Positions 8,372 to 17,967 are shown, counted from the stretch's first letter. The stretch is 64,000 bases of DNA from Oceanimonas sp052119705 (GCF_052119705.1 NZ_JBGQOP010000012.1:29681-93680), one strand, 5' to 3'. Numbers and translations: made by a program. The notes: a model not told the origin generated them from the letters alone.

Positions 8372-9187
8372 TCAGAACTGAATGCCTAATCCCAGATACG
8401 GCCCGGCCATCGTCATATCCCATACGGTGCCCCCTTTTTCGTAATCCCAATAGAGCTGGCGATAGCCTGCTTTGGCAGTGAAGTTTTCAGCAAACTGCCA
8501 ATCTGCACCCAGCAGTAGCTGATAAGTCAGCTTAGAGCCTCCGCCGCCCACATCTCCATAGGCCAACAGCGACCATTGCTCATTAAGCGGATGTAATACC
8601 CGAACGCCAATCACGGCGTCAGTCCAGCTGTCTGAACCGCTGGCGGTCTTTTCGCCGCCGGGAAAAACTATACTTGGCGTGGAGTTGATAGCCACACTGG
8701 CTTGCGTATCAAGCTGGGTGTAGCGCAGCGCCCAAATCATGTCGAGGGCAGTGCTGTTATCCAGTACGCGATATGCCACCGAGCCTTGGGTGATATACAT
8801 TTCGCTGCTCACATCTAAGGCGCCATTAAGCGTTACTCGACCAAAAGGCCCGGTGACACTTTTTGAACCCTGATCGGATAATTTAACGTAGATAGTTTCT
8901 AAACCGTAACTCCATGGCCCTTTTCGAGCGGTGACTAAGCCCATAAAGCCCATGTCTAGGTCATCAACAAGGTCGCTAAAAGGCACATCTAACTCACTGG
9001 TCACGCCGCGCACGCCCACGGTTCCATCCAGACCTGCGGCGAACAAATAAGGCGTCACTTCAAATTGCCAGTGCTCACCTTCGTCTGCCAAGCTCGCTAG
9101 ACTCAAGCCGCAGCTCAGCAACCCCAGCCACAAGGCCGTTTGTTTGTAACTGTCGGGCTTCTTACTATCCTGCTTATGACTGTCCAT
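8372..9187 (-). CDS. Predicted outer-membrane beta-barrel protein
   Basis: A 271-residue protein with a signal peptide (hydrophobic LWLGLLSCGLSLASLA after a charged 15-residue N-region, cleavage near residue 34), then repeated amphipathic strands rich in Tyr, Trp and Gly. The C-terminus is ...GLGIQF, ending in Phe as outer-membrane barrels do. An AGGAG 8 nt upstream supports the ATG at 9187. It is the last gene of the minus-strand DUF1254 accessory block and is convergent with the cytochrome gene. It resembles uncharacterised barrel proteins that often accompany such clusters. Substrate unknown. Confidence 0.75.
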   Translation of the reverse strand: MDSHKQDSKKPDSYKQTALWLGLLSCGLSLASLADEGEHWQFEVTPYLFAAGLDGTVGVRGVTSELDVPFSDLVDDLDMGFMGLVTARKGPWSYGLETIYVKLSDQGSKSVTGPFGRVTLNGALDVSSEMYITQGSVAYRVLDNSTALDMIWALRYTQLDTQASVAINSTPSIVFPGGEKTASGSDSWTDAVIGVRVLHPLNEQWSLLAYGDVGGGGSKLTYQLLLGADWQFAENFTAKAGYRQLYWDYEKGGTVWDMTMAGPYLGLGIQF

Positions 9188-9429
9188 AGTTATCTCTCCT
9201 GCCCAGACATTGCTCTTGCCATAAAAAGCCCCAGCCTGAAGTTGTGTGAACTCTCTGCTAGGGCTGTTTTTACATGGTCTGACTTCTGCCTGATCTCGCT
9301 TATTAACCTAGCCTGACTTTTAACTTAGCCAAGCATAAGTCACTGCCCACACAGGGTTTCACTTTGTACTAGCGAACCTTAGTGCTGTGCTACATTTCAG
9401 CACTCTGTGCCTCAGTACCAGTCTAAAAC

Positions 9430-10020
9430 TTAAGAAGCAGGCACCACTTTGATGGCTACCGACTCTTGATAGACAGCATCGACTCTGTCGCCCACTTTGA
9501 TAGCGGACATATCAATAGCGGGATCTACCGCCAGCGTCATGGAGTGCTCGGCACCTTGCAACGTCACGGTGCGCGCTGTGGTATCTAAAGCTTTAACTGT
9601 GCCCTCTACTTCTACTGTTTTACGGATAGTGGCGCCGGGCTTTTGACCAAGGGCGGAGCGAGTAAGGGTATCGGTTTCAACGCGAGTGCGCAGCGCGCCC
9701 GCCTCAGCTGCTGGGCTGAGTGCCAATGCAAGCCCCATGTCGTGAGTGATGCTAACTTTATCACCCACTTTAACTTGTGCGAGATTACGCACTTCATCGC
9801 CAACCGCCAGACGAGTGACTTCGCCCTCTTCACTGCGCAAAGTAACCACCCTATTTTCCTGATCGATGGCTTCCACCGTGGCGGTGGACGTCATATGCAT
9901 GCCTGCCGACACTGCTGGCTTTTGGCTCATCGCATCCATGGCAGGTTCAGCGGCAAACAAAGGTGCCGTCAACATGGCGCATAGAAAACCTGTACTCCAA
10001 CCTAGTTTAGAATTTTTCAT
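9430..10020 (-). CDS. Secreted protein with two DUF5666-like beta domains
   Basis: A 196-residue protein with a signal peptide (LGWSTGFLCAMLTAPLFA, cleavage near 23). Two similar small beta modules follow: one around residues 45-95 (VEAIDQENRVVTLRSEEGE ... VKVGDKV) and one around 135-190 (VKALDTTARTVTLQGAEH ... IKVGDRVDAVY). These 'expresses a value then a VGD' repeats are typical of DUF5666/OB-like periplasmic proteins. Function is unknown. AAGGAG is 7 nt before the ATG. Its ribosome site and first nine codons are duplicated 3.5 kb away at 13560-13623. Confidence 0.75.
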   Translation of the reverse strand: MKNSKLGWSTGFLCAMLTAPLFAAEPAMDAMSQKPAVSAGMHMTSTATVEAIDQENRVVTLRSEEGEVTRLAVGDEVRNLAQVKVGDKVSITHDMGLALALSPAAEAGALRTRVETDTLTRSALGQKPGATIRKTVEVEGTVKALDTTARTVTLQGAEHSMTLAVDPAIDMSAIKVGDRVDAVYQESVAIKVVPAS

Positions 10021-10057
10021 TAACTACTCTCCTTAGCGGTTTGTTCAAAATAATGAT
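9994..10057. repeat. Copy A of a 64-bp direct repeat
   Basis: Covers the first nine codons, ribosome site and upstream leader of the gene starting at 10020. The same sequence recurs at 13560-13623 with three mismatches, all inside the coding part; from 10010 to 10057 it is identical. Confidence 0.93.
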
Positions 10058-10149
10058 TAAACTGTCACGGCAACCATAACTTTAGTTCAGTTTCGGGTGC
10101 TGAGGGTTTACTGTGATGTCCTCGCCAAGCCGACTATTTTCTAGCCTAG

Positions 10150-11679
10150 TTACCCCTGCAATTCGAACTCCCCCGGCTTCCACGTTTTATCGAACCAGCT
10201 TTTCTCAGGGCCATACAGGCGCAGCAGCACACTCCAGCCTCTGCCGGGAACGGTCTGGATCCAGTTGTTTTCATGCCCCTTGGGAGCCGTCGGTCCAAAC
10301 CAGACATCCACTGAACCATCGGCGTTAATGACGATGTCTTGGTCTTTACTGCCTATGCTTGGGAACTGCTGGTCAGTCTGTAGCATTGAGCGGGTCTGGT
10401 TGTCGTAAGCGACGAACGACCAGAAGTCCTTGGCCGGGATGTTCGGTGGCAGCTGGATTTTGTAGGTTTTGGCACCGTCCAGCGGGCTACCCTTGGCGTC
10501 GGTAGTCGCCATGACATACTGCGAGCCTATACCCACCATTTCGAAGGCCATCGCCGGGGTGACGCCGGTGTAGTTGTAGTGAAACAACACGCGTGCCGAA
10601 AGGTTGCGCACACCCGGCTGCGAGAGGAACTGGTAGCTGCCGCCGACAAAAGGGAAGAACCATGCGCTGCCCGGACTAAGGTATGCTTCCTTAATCCGGG
10701 GCTTGAAGGCGATGGTGCGTGCGGTTGCATTGCCCACGGCCACGGCTTCTGTAAGCGTCTGCTTAAGCTTTTCGTCGGGAGCAAAGGGCTTGCCTTTCTC
10801 AATGCCGATGGCGGCGAGTATGCCGAGGATTTCTGGGCTGAAAGCTTCGTTGGGCTCTGCCTGGACGATCTCATTGATGTCCTCAAAGAAGCTGAAATCG
10901 TTGCCGCCTATGGTATTGAACGCCTTGCCAGAAACATCGAGATACTTCATCGCAGGTGGATTATTGACGTCGGCCAGCGGGTAGACTTTGGCAAATTTCT
11001 TGGTGTTCGCGACTGCGGTCGCAGTGCTGCCATCTTTAATGAATCCGCGCCAGAAATACAGGTTCTGATAGGTTTGGCTGTGCAAAACAAAGTAGCCCTC
11101 CGGCACCTCCCCCTTGTAACTGGGTGGCAACAGCAGGTATTTACCCCCCTTGCCCTTGTCAGGTCCTGCGTTACCGATATCACCAACATAGTGAAACCAG
11201 TGATCGTTAACAATACCGAGAATATCGGGTGGCGACTCGATTACCAGCGGGCCGTCTTTGAGATCCAGCCACATTATGTTGTAGATGCTTTCCGTATTGG
11301 GGGTAAGGAACAGCGATTTGGAGTCCATCAATTGCTCGAAGATCAAAACCGTCTGGTTGTCTCCGCCCTGGCTCTTGATACCCCTACCAGCCGCGTGAGC
11401 CGATGCACCCGGCAAGGCGTAGAGAAAAGCTTCCACGCCATGCATGAACTGCAGATGTTCATAGAGTTTGTCGGCAGTCTCCTCGGTCGGAAAACCCTGC
11501 GGAAACTCCAGCGCGCCAAGCCGAGTTTCTAATTTGGCGGGCGTGGTGATCGACGCCGGGATTTGGGTCGTCATCTTCATTTTGGGGCTGGTCTGAGCCA
11601 ATGCGTTTGGCGCGGACAGCAGGGCAGTAAGAACAACGCCTACCACCCTGATGGTGGTGGTGTCAGATATCGTTTCCAT
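10150..11679 (-). CDS. DUF1254/DUF1214 secreted protein, long subtype
   Basis: About 509 residues. The ATG at 11679 is preferred over the longer frame because AGGAG lies 8 nt upstream and METISDTTTIRVVGVVLTALLSAPNALAQ forms a signal peptide. The N-terminal DUF1254 part contains the VEAFLYALP and TPNTESIYNIMWLDL motifs; the C-terminal DUF1214 part contains FWSFVAYDNQTRS and NNWIQTVPGRGW. It belongs to the same subtype as the gene at 18354-19937. Localisation should be periplasmic or extracellular. Enzymatic activity has not been established for this family to my knowledge. By eye the coding bias is more GC-rich than the flanking sulfatase gene. Confidence 0.88.
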   Translation of the reverse strand: METISDTTTIRVVGVVLTALLSAPNALAQTSPKMKMTTQIPASITTPAKLETRLGALEFPQGFPTEETADKLYEHLQFMHGVEAFLYALPGASAHAAGRGIKSQGGDNQTVLIFEQLMDSKSLFLTPNTESIYNIMWLDLKDGPLVIESPPDILGIVNDHWFHYVGDIGNAGPDKGKGGKYLLLPPSYKGEVPEGYFVLHSQTYQNLYFWRGFIKDGSTATAVANTKKFAKVYPLADVNNPPAMKYLDVSGKAFNTIGGNDFSFFEDINEIVQAEPNEAFSPEILGILAAIGIEKGKPFAPDEKLKQTLTEAVAVGNATARTIAFKPRIKEAYLSPGSAWFFPFVGGSYQFLSQPGVRNLSARVLFHYNYTGVTPAMAFEMVGIGSQYVMATTDAKGSPLDGAKTYKIQLPPNIPAKDFWSFVAYDNQTRSMLQTDQQFPSIGSKDQDIVINADGSVDVWFGPTAPKGHENNWIQTVPGRGWSVLLRLYGPEKSWFDKTWKPGEFELQG

Positions 11680-11801
11680 GGGGTCTACTCCTATGCTTGC
11701 ACTTTTGCTTGTTTGTAGGCGGCCCCGGATAGCTCTCCATTCGGGGCAATCTACAAACACGCTCGGGGTTGAATACCAAGGGCTTGCTTGCAAGCAATTT
11801 G

Positions 11802-13244
11802 TTACTTGGTCTTGATGATCTGCGGCGGTGTCCAAGTGCCGTCAAGGACCGAAGGTTTCTTGTCCTGCGGCCAGTACATGCGCAGCATCGGCAGGAAGTC
11901 GCCTTTTGGCGCTGGCAGCCAGTTGGATTCCTTGTCCTTGCCGGGAGACTCGTACTGGAAGTACAGGGTTATTGATCCGTCGGCATTGCTCTTCAGATTG
12001 TCCCGCGGACTGACGGTGAACTTGTTCAGCACGTTCGGCACAAACCACCAGCCATTGTCAATCTCATACATGGTGATCGACCAAAAGCCCTTCACCGGAG
12101 GCTCTTCCCCTTTGGGAAAGGTCAGCGTGTACTGGTTTGCACCATTGAGCGTAGCACCGGTGCTGTCCACTTGTGCGTAGGGGTAGACGGCATCCTCCTG
12201 TCTATTGGCGGGCCAGCCAAACGCGGCCACCGTGGCCCGCTTCAGATAGTTTGTGCCGTATTCGCCCAAGCCCTTGCTGATGATCCAGCCGTTCACAATT
12301 TCACCCATCGCAGAGACATTGCCCTCGATTGTCTTGAGTGCTTGCTGGGGCACCCCCTTCAACGCCTCCTGGGTGGCACTGTCGAGAGCGCTCAGATCAA
12401 ATGCCTTGCCAGGCTCGATACCGATGCGTGCCATGCGGGAGAGAATCGGGGCATCTGCGGCGGCCGGCGGTGCGGCTTTAACCAGTAGTCTTGCCATCAT
12501 ATCGAAATAGCCTTTGACCCCTAGATCGGTAATGACCTGCTGCGGTTTGTCGGTCATCGAGAATGCCGGGCTTTTGTCCACTGGCGCAGCCGTAGGGGTG
12601 TAATTCTTGCCCCAAGCCGACAGCGGAGTAATCTTCAGTTGCGCTTGCACGGCATTGACCGCCTTGTAATCCTGCTCGGTGCCGTCGGCGAAAATGCGGC
12701 CAGCGATGACCATATACTGCGTGGCCACTGGAATGTGCTTCACGCCGGCAGGCACTTTGCCTTTCCAGTCCGGCCCGGTGAACAGATAGTTTGCGGCCTT
12801 ACCGTCGCCGGTCCGCGAACCCGGTGAGTTCGCCAGGTCACTCATCCAGAGATCAACGACCTCGAACAAATGATACCGCGAGCCAAAATCCGGATGGCTG
12901 AACACCTGCGGTTCGGAAAGATCGAGCCAAGCGAAAGAATACAGCGTGTCGGCGTTCGGTGCCGACACACCACGATAGTTGGCTCCGGGATAGCGAGGGA
13001 CATTGCTGAACATCCCTGTCGGCGCCTTTAAATCCTCTGTCGGTTTGGGAACATTGGTCATCTGCACCCGCGTGATTTCGGTAGTCATCAGCGAGTAGCC
13101 GTAGATGTACGCCTCAGTGGCGATCGCGCGTGCTTCGGCTGGCGTGACAGCGGCTTGCGAAACCTCGTTGGCGTAGCCCGTCAGTAGGGTCAGTGAAAAT
13201 ACGCTGGCCAATGCCAGACTGGTGGTGCGGCGGAACGTGCTCAT
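11802..13244 (-). CDS. DUF1254/DUF1214 secreted protein, short subtype
   Basis: 480 residues, with a signal peptide (TSLALASVFSLTLLTGYA). The DUF1254 region carries AYIYGYSLMTTE and SAPNADTLYSFAWLDL; the DUF1214 region carries FWSITMYEIDNGWW and ESNWLPAPKGDF. It is of the same subtype as the proteins at 16504 and 20039. AGGAG is 7 nt before the ATG. That ATG overlaps the stop codon of the truncated DUF1254 relic upstream (ATGA), so the relic is still placed as a translated leader. It is followed after 122 nt by the long-subtype gene, forming a short-long pair that recurs in the cluster. Confidence 0.88.
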   Translation of the reverse strand: MSTFRRTTSLALASVFSLTLLTGYANEVSQAAVTPAEARAIATEAYIYGYSLMTTEITRVQMTNVPKPTEDLKAPTGMFSNVPRYPGANYRGVSAPNADTLYSFAWLDLSEPQVFSHPDFGSRYHLFEVVDLWMSDLANSPGSRTGDGKAANYLFTGPDWKGKVPAGVKHIPVATQYMVIAGRIFADGTEQDYKAVNAVQAQLKITPLSAWGKNYTPTAAPVDKSPAFSMTDKPQQVITDLGVKGYFDMMARLLVKAAPPAAADAPILSRMARIGIEPGKAFDLSALDSATQEALKGVPQQALKTIEGNVSAMGEIVNGWIISKGLGEYGTNYLKRATVAAFGWPANRQEDAVYPYAQVDSTGATLNGANQYTLTFPKGEEPPVKGFWSITMYEIDNGWWFVPNVLNKFTVSPRDNLKSNADGSITLYFQYESPGKDKESNWLPAPKGDFLPMLRMYWPQDKKPSVLDGTWTPPQIIKTK

Positions 13245-13558
13245 GATGTAGCTCCTGATTCGTGGATCTGTTTGCTCTGCCCAAGGAGGATCTCAATCTG
13301 AGGCAGGCGCAACGTTCGGGCGATTCTGGGTCTGTTTGACTCCGTTTTGATCAGCTTAGGCTGGGCCCATGAGCCATCCAGCGCGGCCTCGGCGAGCCAG
13401 TACAGACGTATGTAGGCGGCAAAAGGTCCCTGCGGTGCGGGCAACCAGTTAGATTCTTTGTCTGAGCTAAGTGATGCGCTCTGGATGTAAATCGTCAATC
13501 CGCCATCGGCATCTTTTTTCATGTTTGGCAACATAGATGAGTTGATCAGGTAGTGGTT
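13241..13558 (-). pseudogene. Truncated DUF1254 gene (C-terminal remnant)
   Basis: Reading from codon 13558, the frame encodes NHYLINSSMLPNMKKDADGG and onward through KESNWLPAPQGPF, closely matching the last 85 residues of the protein at 16504 (NRYLINSPMLPQMKKDADGG). Everything upstream is missing: at 13560 the sequence switches abruptly to a copy of the start of the gene at 10020. The original stop is also lost; after KLIKT the frame runs on for about 30 unrelated residues to a TGA overlapping the next start. It is a recombination relic, although the ATG at 13534 could still be translated (97 residues). Confidence 0.88.
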
Positions 13559-13559
13559 G

Positions 13560-13623
13560 ACTCCAACCTAGCTTTAAATTTTTCATTAACTACTCTCCTT
13601 AGCGGTTTGTTCAAAATAATGAT
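13560..13623. repeat. Copy B of the 64-bp direct repeat
   Basis: Contains an AAGGAG ribosome site, ATG and nine codons (MKNLKLGWS) of a copy of the gene at 9430-10020, cut off after Ser where the DUF1254 remnant begins. Homology to copy A stops at 13560 and 13623, marking one recombination breakpoint very precisely. Confidence 0.9.
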
Positions 13624-13782
13624 GACGCTGTCATTGTGTCTCACTTCTACCCTTCTCTGACCTTAAGCCTGCTTATTACCCTGAGCACCTCCTGTATGGC
13701 ATGAATTAGCCAAAGCCCTAGTATGCAGACTCAATATGGTCGCGATGACGGCGACCCGCGCCGCCATGAGTCCTTTAGCCAT

Positions 13783-16173
13783 TTACTTTTTCTGCTCCTG
13801 CTCGAGTGATAAATAATTCACCGTCGCACCTTTAATGGTGCCATTAAACTTAAATGGCGCATCATCAAAGTATTCCAGCCCTACGGGCGATCCCAGATCG
13901 ATACCAAAATCAAGAGCATCATTGGCGGTAAACAATAAAGGAGCACTTATGGGCACCACACCAGAGGCGACTTCTTTACCATCAACTTTAATAACCACGT
14001 TAAGGGGACCCGCTGGCTTTTTCTCGACATAGGTGGTCTCTACTTCGATTTTATGTTTGCCTGCCGCGAGTTTCTCTTTGGCACGAATGTGGGTGCGCTC
14101 AATCTCAAATAAATTGTATTCATAGCTCAGCACCCCCTCTTTGACATACAAGCTGAGGCCACCGGAAAATGCGCCCAATGCATAGATAACACCATTGGCA
14201 TTCTCCGGTACCTCAACCTCTACCGTGACTAAGTTTTCCTTGTTACCCAGTGCAGGCGCGGCTACCTCAGGCATACGGGTTATGGCTCCCGGAAAGGCCC
14301 AAGAAGTATGAGGTGGCGCCAGACGTAACTCAGGGTGCATAGCAATAATCCATAAGCCACCGCCCACCGGTAAGCCTTTATTTTCGGTAAACTCGTCAAG
14401 GAATAATTTTTTCATCTCTGTCAGTTTTTCTGGCATCTTTTCGGCCAGATCATTCGCTTGAGTCCAGTCCTCATTGAGGTTATATAACTCCCACTGATCA
14501 TTAGCGGGGTTCCAGTCTTTTAGGCCGCTAGGCGTACCGGGTACCCAAGGTAAACGCGGCCCTATAACAGATGCTATCCAGCCATCTTGATAAATGGCGC
14601 GACTGCCCATGATCTCAAAATACTGGGTGGTTTGAACCTCCTTAGCTTGGCTGTCGTTAAAGGTGCTGGTAAAGCTGACACCATCTATGGGGTCTTGGTT
14701 TATGCCATTCACTTCTTTCGGTGGACTAATATCCAAAATATCGTAGATAGTCGGTGCTATATCGTTCACATCCAAAAACTGTGCGCGTGCCACCGTATCG
14801 GGTTTGATTTTTTCTGGCCAGCGTACCGCCAACGGATTACGGGTGCCGCCGAAATAAGACGCCAGTAACTTAGTGCCTTGATACGGAGAACCTCCAGCCC
14901 ATGCCCAACCGGCGTGATACATGTTGTCCGTTTTTGGGGAGCCGAGTACATCTAGCCCACCCAAGGAGTCAAGCGCTTTTATCTGCTGCTCAATGGTGGC
15001 GGGAATACCGTTTTGTGCCAGTAATTCGCTAATGGCACCATTTTGCCCTTCTGCCGACGCACCGTTGTCCCCCCAAATATAAAAGATCAGGGTATTGTCG
15101 CGATAACCGAGGGTATCGATTTCATCCACAATCCGACCCACTTGCGCGTCTGTGTGTTCAGCAAAACCCGCAAACACTTCCATTAACCGTGCCTGAAAGG
15201 GTTTTTCACTTTCTGGGATGGAATCCCAAGATGCCAAACTATCGGGTCTTGGGGTGAGCTGCGCGTTTTCTGGGATCCAACCCTGTTCTTTAGCACGCAC
15301 AAATACTCGTTTGCGGTACTCATCCCAGCCAGAGTCGAATTTCCCTTTATATTTGTCGGCCCATTCTTTAGGCACATGGTGTGGCCCATGCAGTGCCCCA
15401 CTGGCCCAATACATCAGGAAAGGTTTATCAGGAGCCAATGCTTTGTGCTCTCGCAGCCAATAAATGGCGTCATCGGCTAAGTCTTCGCTGAGGTGATAAT
15501 AATCGTTTCCACCAGAGGTTTTAGGGTGCTCCACGTAGGAGGTATTACGCACCAATTGCGGTTCCCATTGGGAGGCTTCACCGGCGAGAAAGCCATAGAA
15601 GTACTCGAAGCCATAACCGGTCGGCCAGTTATCAAACGGCCCTACGGCGGTAGTCTCCATGGCTGGTGTGTTGTGCCACTTGCCAAAAGCAGACGTACTG
15701 TAGCCGTAGTTTTTCAGCACTTCCGCCACTGTGGCGCTGCTCTTAGGGATGACACCCATGTAGCCATCCCAATCGTTGGCAAGTTCCGTGATCTGGCCGC
15801 TGCCAACGCGATGATGATTGCGCCCCGTTAACAGTGCCGCACGTGTCGGTGAACACATAGCCGTGGTGTGAAAACGATTATAGGAAATACCTTCATCGGC
15901 AATGGCACTCAAGGTGGGCGTGTTCATTTCACCGCCGTAAGTATTAGTCTGGCCTGGGCCGGTATCGTCAATCAGTACAATCAGAATATTAGGCGCGTCA
16001 TCTGGTAAATGACGAGATGGGGCCAGCGGACTGTAAGTCGACTCTTGCATACTGTAAGCCGCCTTACTACCAGATGCCTTGGGTGGAAACGGCAGCACCT
16101 CCTGTGCGTAGGCGGGCACAAAAATGACCGTCACCGTGAGCATAAATAAGCTGGGGTATTTTTTAACACTCAT
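13783..16173 (-). CDS. Arylsulfatase (formylglycine-dependent, secreted)
   Basis: 796 residues. The ATG at 16173 is chosen because GAGG precedes it by 8 nt and a signal peptide (SLFMLTVTVIFVPAYA) follows directly. Type I sulfatase motifs: metal-binding Asp pair in IVLIDDTG (residues 69-70), catalytic CSPTR at 107-111 (Cys to be converted to formylglycine), a GRNHHRVG motif and an IWGDNGAS metal-site segment. It hydrolyses sulfate esters, probably in the periplasm. About 250 C-terminal residues form an extra domain seen in AtsA-like enzymes. No formylglycine-generating enzyme is visible in the window, so maturation must be encoded elsewhere. It is embedded among DUF1254 genes on the same strand. 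Confidence 0.93.
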   Translation of the reverse strand: MSVKKYPSLFMLTVTVIFVPAYAQEVLPFPPKASGSKAAYSMQESTYSPLAPSRHLPDDAPNILIVLIDDTGPGQTNTYGGEMNTPTLSAIADEGISYNRFHTTAMCSPTRAALLTGRNHHRVGSGQITELANDWDGYMGVIPKSSATVAEVLKNYGYSTSAFGKWHNTPAMETTAVGPFDNWPTGYGFEYFYGFLAGEASQWEPQLVRNTSYVEHPKTSGGNDYYHLSEDLADDAIYWLREHKALAPDKPFLMYWASGALHGPHHVPKEWADKYKGKFDSGWDEYRKRVFVRAKEQGWIPENAQLTPRPDSLASWDSIPESEKPFQARLMEVFAGFAEHTDAQVGRIVDEIDTLGYRDNTLIFYIWGDNGASAEGQNGAISELLAQNGIPATIEQQIKALDSLGGLDVLGSPKTDNMYHAGWAWAGGSPYQGTKLLASYFGGTRNPLAVRWPEKIKPDTVARAQFLDVNDIAPTIYDILDISPPKEVNGINQDPIDGVSFTSTFNDSQAKEVQTTQYFEIMGSRAIYQDGWIASVIGPRLPWVPGTPSGLKDWNPANDQWELYNLNEDWTQANDLAEKMPEKLTEMKKLFLDEFTENKGLPVGGGLWIIAMHPELRLAPPHTSWAFPGAITRMPEVAAPALGNKENLVTVEVEVPENANGVIYALGAFSGGLSLYVKEGVLSYEYNLFEIERTHIRAKEKLAAGKHKIEVETTYVEKKPAGPLNVVIKVDGKEVASGVVPISAPLLFTANDALDFGIDLGSPVGLEYFDDAPFKFNGTIKGATVNYLSLEQEQKK

Positions 16174-16503
16174 GATACACCTCGTAAATTTATCCCTGTG
16201 TCTCGTTATCAATAACTGAGTACTAGGCTCAGCTATGGATTATTAAGTGAGTATTCATACTTGCTGCCTCAGGCCATAACAGGCGCGGTAGTTATGGACG
16301 GTGCCGTTATGGCGAACATTATTCATTGTTATAAGTTACGTGCATGTCTGTCTTAGTCATGTGTCCCTCCTTGTATCTAAGTACTGTCACTGTGCTGAGT
16401 AGAGCAGAATAAGCCCACCAACACGTCAAACTAAGCGCTATGTTATGCGCTCCATTGTCGAAATCCTTTTGGCTCAATCGTTATACTTTCTAGATGCTCT
16501 GAT
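16174..16503. promoter_or_regulatory. Leader region of the arylsulfatase gene
   Basis: A 330-bp gap. It holds a possible 13-codon leader reading frame on the minus strand (16319-16360) with a perfect AAGGAGG 7 nt before its ATG, about 145 nt upstream of the sulfatase start. The ribosome-site context TACAAGGAGG is also present in the inverted repeat upstream of the DUF1254 gene at 21466. GTTATGG occurs twice at about 16291-16312. The rest shows nothing I can name. Confidence 0.4.
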
Positions 16504-17967
16504 TTACTTAACCTTCAGTAGTTTTGGTTGGGTCCAAGAGCCATCCAGCGCGGCTTCAGCCGGCCAGTACAGGCGCATATAGGTGGCAAAGGGTCCCTTA
16601 GGGGCGGGCAGCCAATTCGACTCTTTGTCTGGGCCGGGTGATTCGTTTTGAATATAGATAGTCAAGCCGCCATCGGCGTCCTTCTTCATCTGGGGCAGCA
16701 TGGGCGAATTAATGAGATAGCGATTGATCGGATTAGCGACCAACAAACTGGACGGTAACTCGTACATGGTCAGCGACCAAAAGGCATTCACAGGTGGATA
16801 CTCATTTGGTGCAAAGCTCAGCGTGTAGCGATTAGCTCCAGTAAGCGGCTGCCCTGCACTGTCCATCCGATAAACCGGATACATGGCTTCTTCTTTAGCG
16901 TTGCCATAAATGCCGACAGTACCGAGCCAACGGTTGAGGTAATTGTCCCCGAGAAATTCGCGGCTGCCGAAGACGTCACCTGAAGTGATCTTGCCTTCGG
17001 TCAGCTGTTTAACGCCACCGGCAAAGTCTGCCCAAGCATCGGCGCGCCCCTGTTCGATGGCGGTCTTGATTTCAGGTGAAAGCGCGGCTTGATCAAAGGT
17101 CTTGCCGCCCTCGATACCAATTTTGGCGAAGCGTTCCCTGAGCGCCACTTCGCTCGGTACTGCTGGGCTGTAGTTCAGCACGAAGTTCATGATGTTGAAG
17201 AACTCCAGCGACGTTTTCTGCTCTTCTTGGGTGATAGGTTTAATGAAGTCTATGGCCGGTGGTGCAGGTGGCGGTGCCGTGCCCAGAAACGCGGACAGTG
17301 GTTGCACTTGGTATTGAGCTTGGATGTGCTTAACCTTGTCCATGTCGTGCGCATTGAACAACTGGGTGCGAAACACGGCGAGATCGAAGTCGGTATCAGA
17401 AAGGTACACCTTATCAATGCCCTTGGGCGTTTCGCCCTTCCAGCTTGGCCCCGCCACCATGAAATTGCCCGCATCGTTGCCCGTAGTTCTCGAGCCTGCG
17501 TAGCCGACGATATAAGTGTAAGCGTCGAAGATCTGGATAGAGTAGTAGCGCTCTTTTTCAATTTTTGGTACCGAAATCACGATAGGCTCGGCGCGCAAAT
17601 CTAAGCCCGCCCAAGAATAAGGTGTGTCCGAATTAGGGGTCTGTACGGCTTTGTCGTCCGGTGTATAGACTTTGGCCAGATTCTTGATCTGATTCCAAGG
17701 CGCCATGTATTCAGGATCATTCTTATCCACGAAATACGAGTACTGGACACGGTAGTTGTCCACCATAGGGTAGCCATAGATGTAGGCTTCCTTGGCAATG
17801 GCACGGGCTTCGGTGGGTGTGACAGAAACTGAGCTCGCCAACGCTTTCATATCTTGTCCGGCAGTCACCGCCTGCACTGCCTGCTTGGCACTGACTGACC
17901 ATAGCGCCAGCGCAAACACACTGGCTAAGGTCAGCTTGCTGACGATGTAAGAGTTAGTATTCATCAT
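16504..17967 (-). CDS. DUF1254/DUF1214 secreted protein, short subtype
   Basis: 487 residues starting at ATG 17967 (a second ATG follows at once; GGAG lies 5 nt before the first). The signal peptide is LTLASVFALALWSVSA. DUF1254 motifs: AYIYGYPMVDNYR and TPNSDTPYSWAGLDLRAEP. DUF1214 motifs: FWSLTMYELPSSLLV and ESNWLPAPKGPF. It is the closest relative of the truncated remnant at 13241-13558 and of the protein at 20039. Secreted, function unknown. Position directly upstream of the arylsulfatase suggests shared regulation, but the 330-nt gap makes a single transcript uncertain. Confidence 0.88.
   Translation of the reverse strand: MMNTNSYIVSKLTLASVFALALWSVSAKQAVQAVTAGQDMKALASSVSVTPTEARAIAKEAYIYGYPMVDNYRVQYSYFVDKNDPEYMAPWNQIKNLAKVYTPDDKAVQTPNSDTPYSWAGLDLRAEPIVISVPKIEKERYYSIQIFDAYTYIVGYAGSRTTGNDAGNFMVAGPSWKGETPKGIDKVYLSDTDFDLAVFRTQLFNAHDMDKVKHIQAQYQVQPLSAFLGTAPPPAPPAIDFIKPITQEEQKTSLEFFNIMNFVLNYSPAVPSEVALRERFAKIGIEGGKTFDQAALSPEIKTAIEQGRADAWADFAGGVKQLTEGKITSGDVFGSREFLGDNYLNRWLGTVGIYGNAKEEAMYPVYRMDSAGQPLTGANRYTLSFAPNEYPPVNAFWSLTMYELPSSLLVANPINRYLINSPMLPQMKKDADGGLTIYIQNESPGPDKESNWLPAPKGPFATYMRLYWPAEAALDGSWTQPKLLKVK

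Noticed and set aside
10579..11532. 317-codon plus-strand frame opposite the DUF1254 gene
   Set aside because: Antisense shadow of a GC-rich real gene; no ribosome site and no recognisable protein, while the minus strand encodes a full DUF1254 protein with signal peptide.
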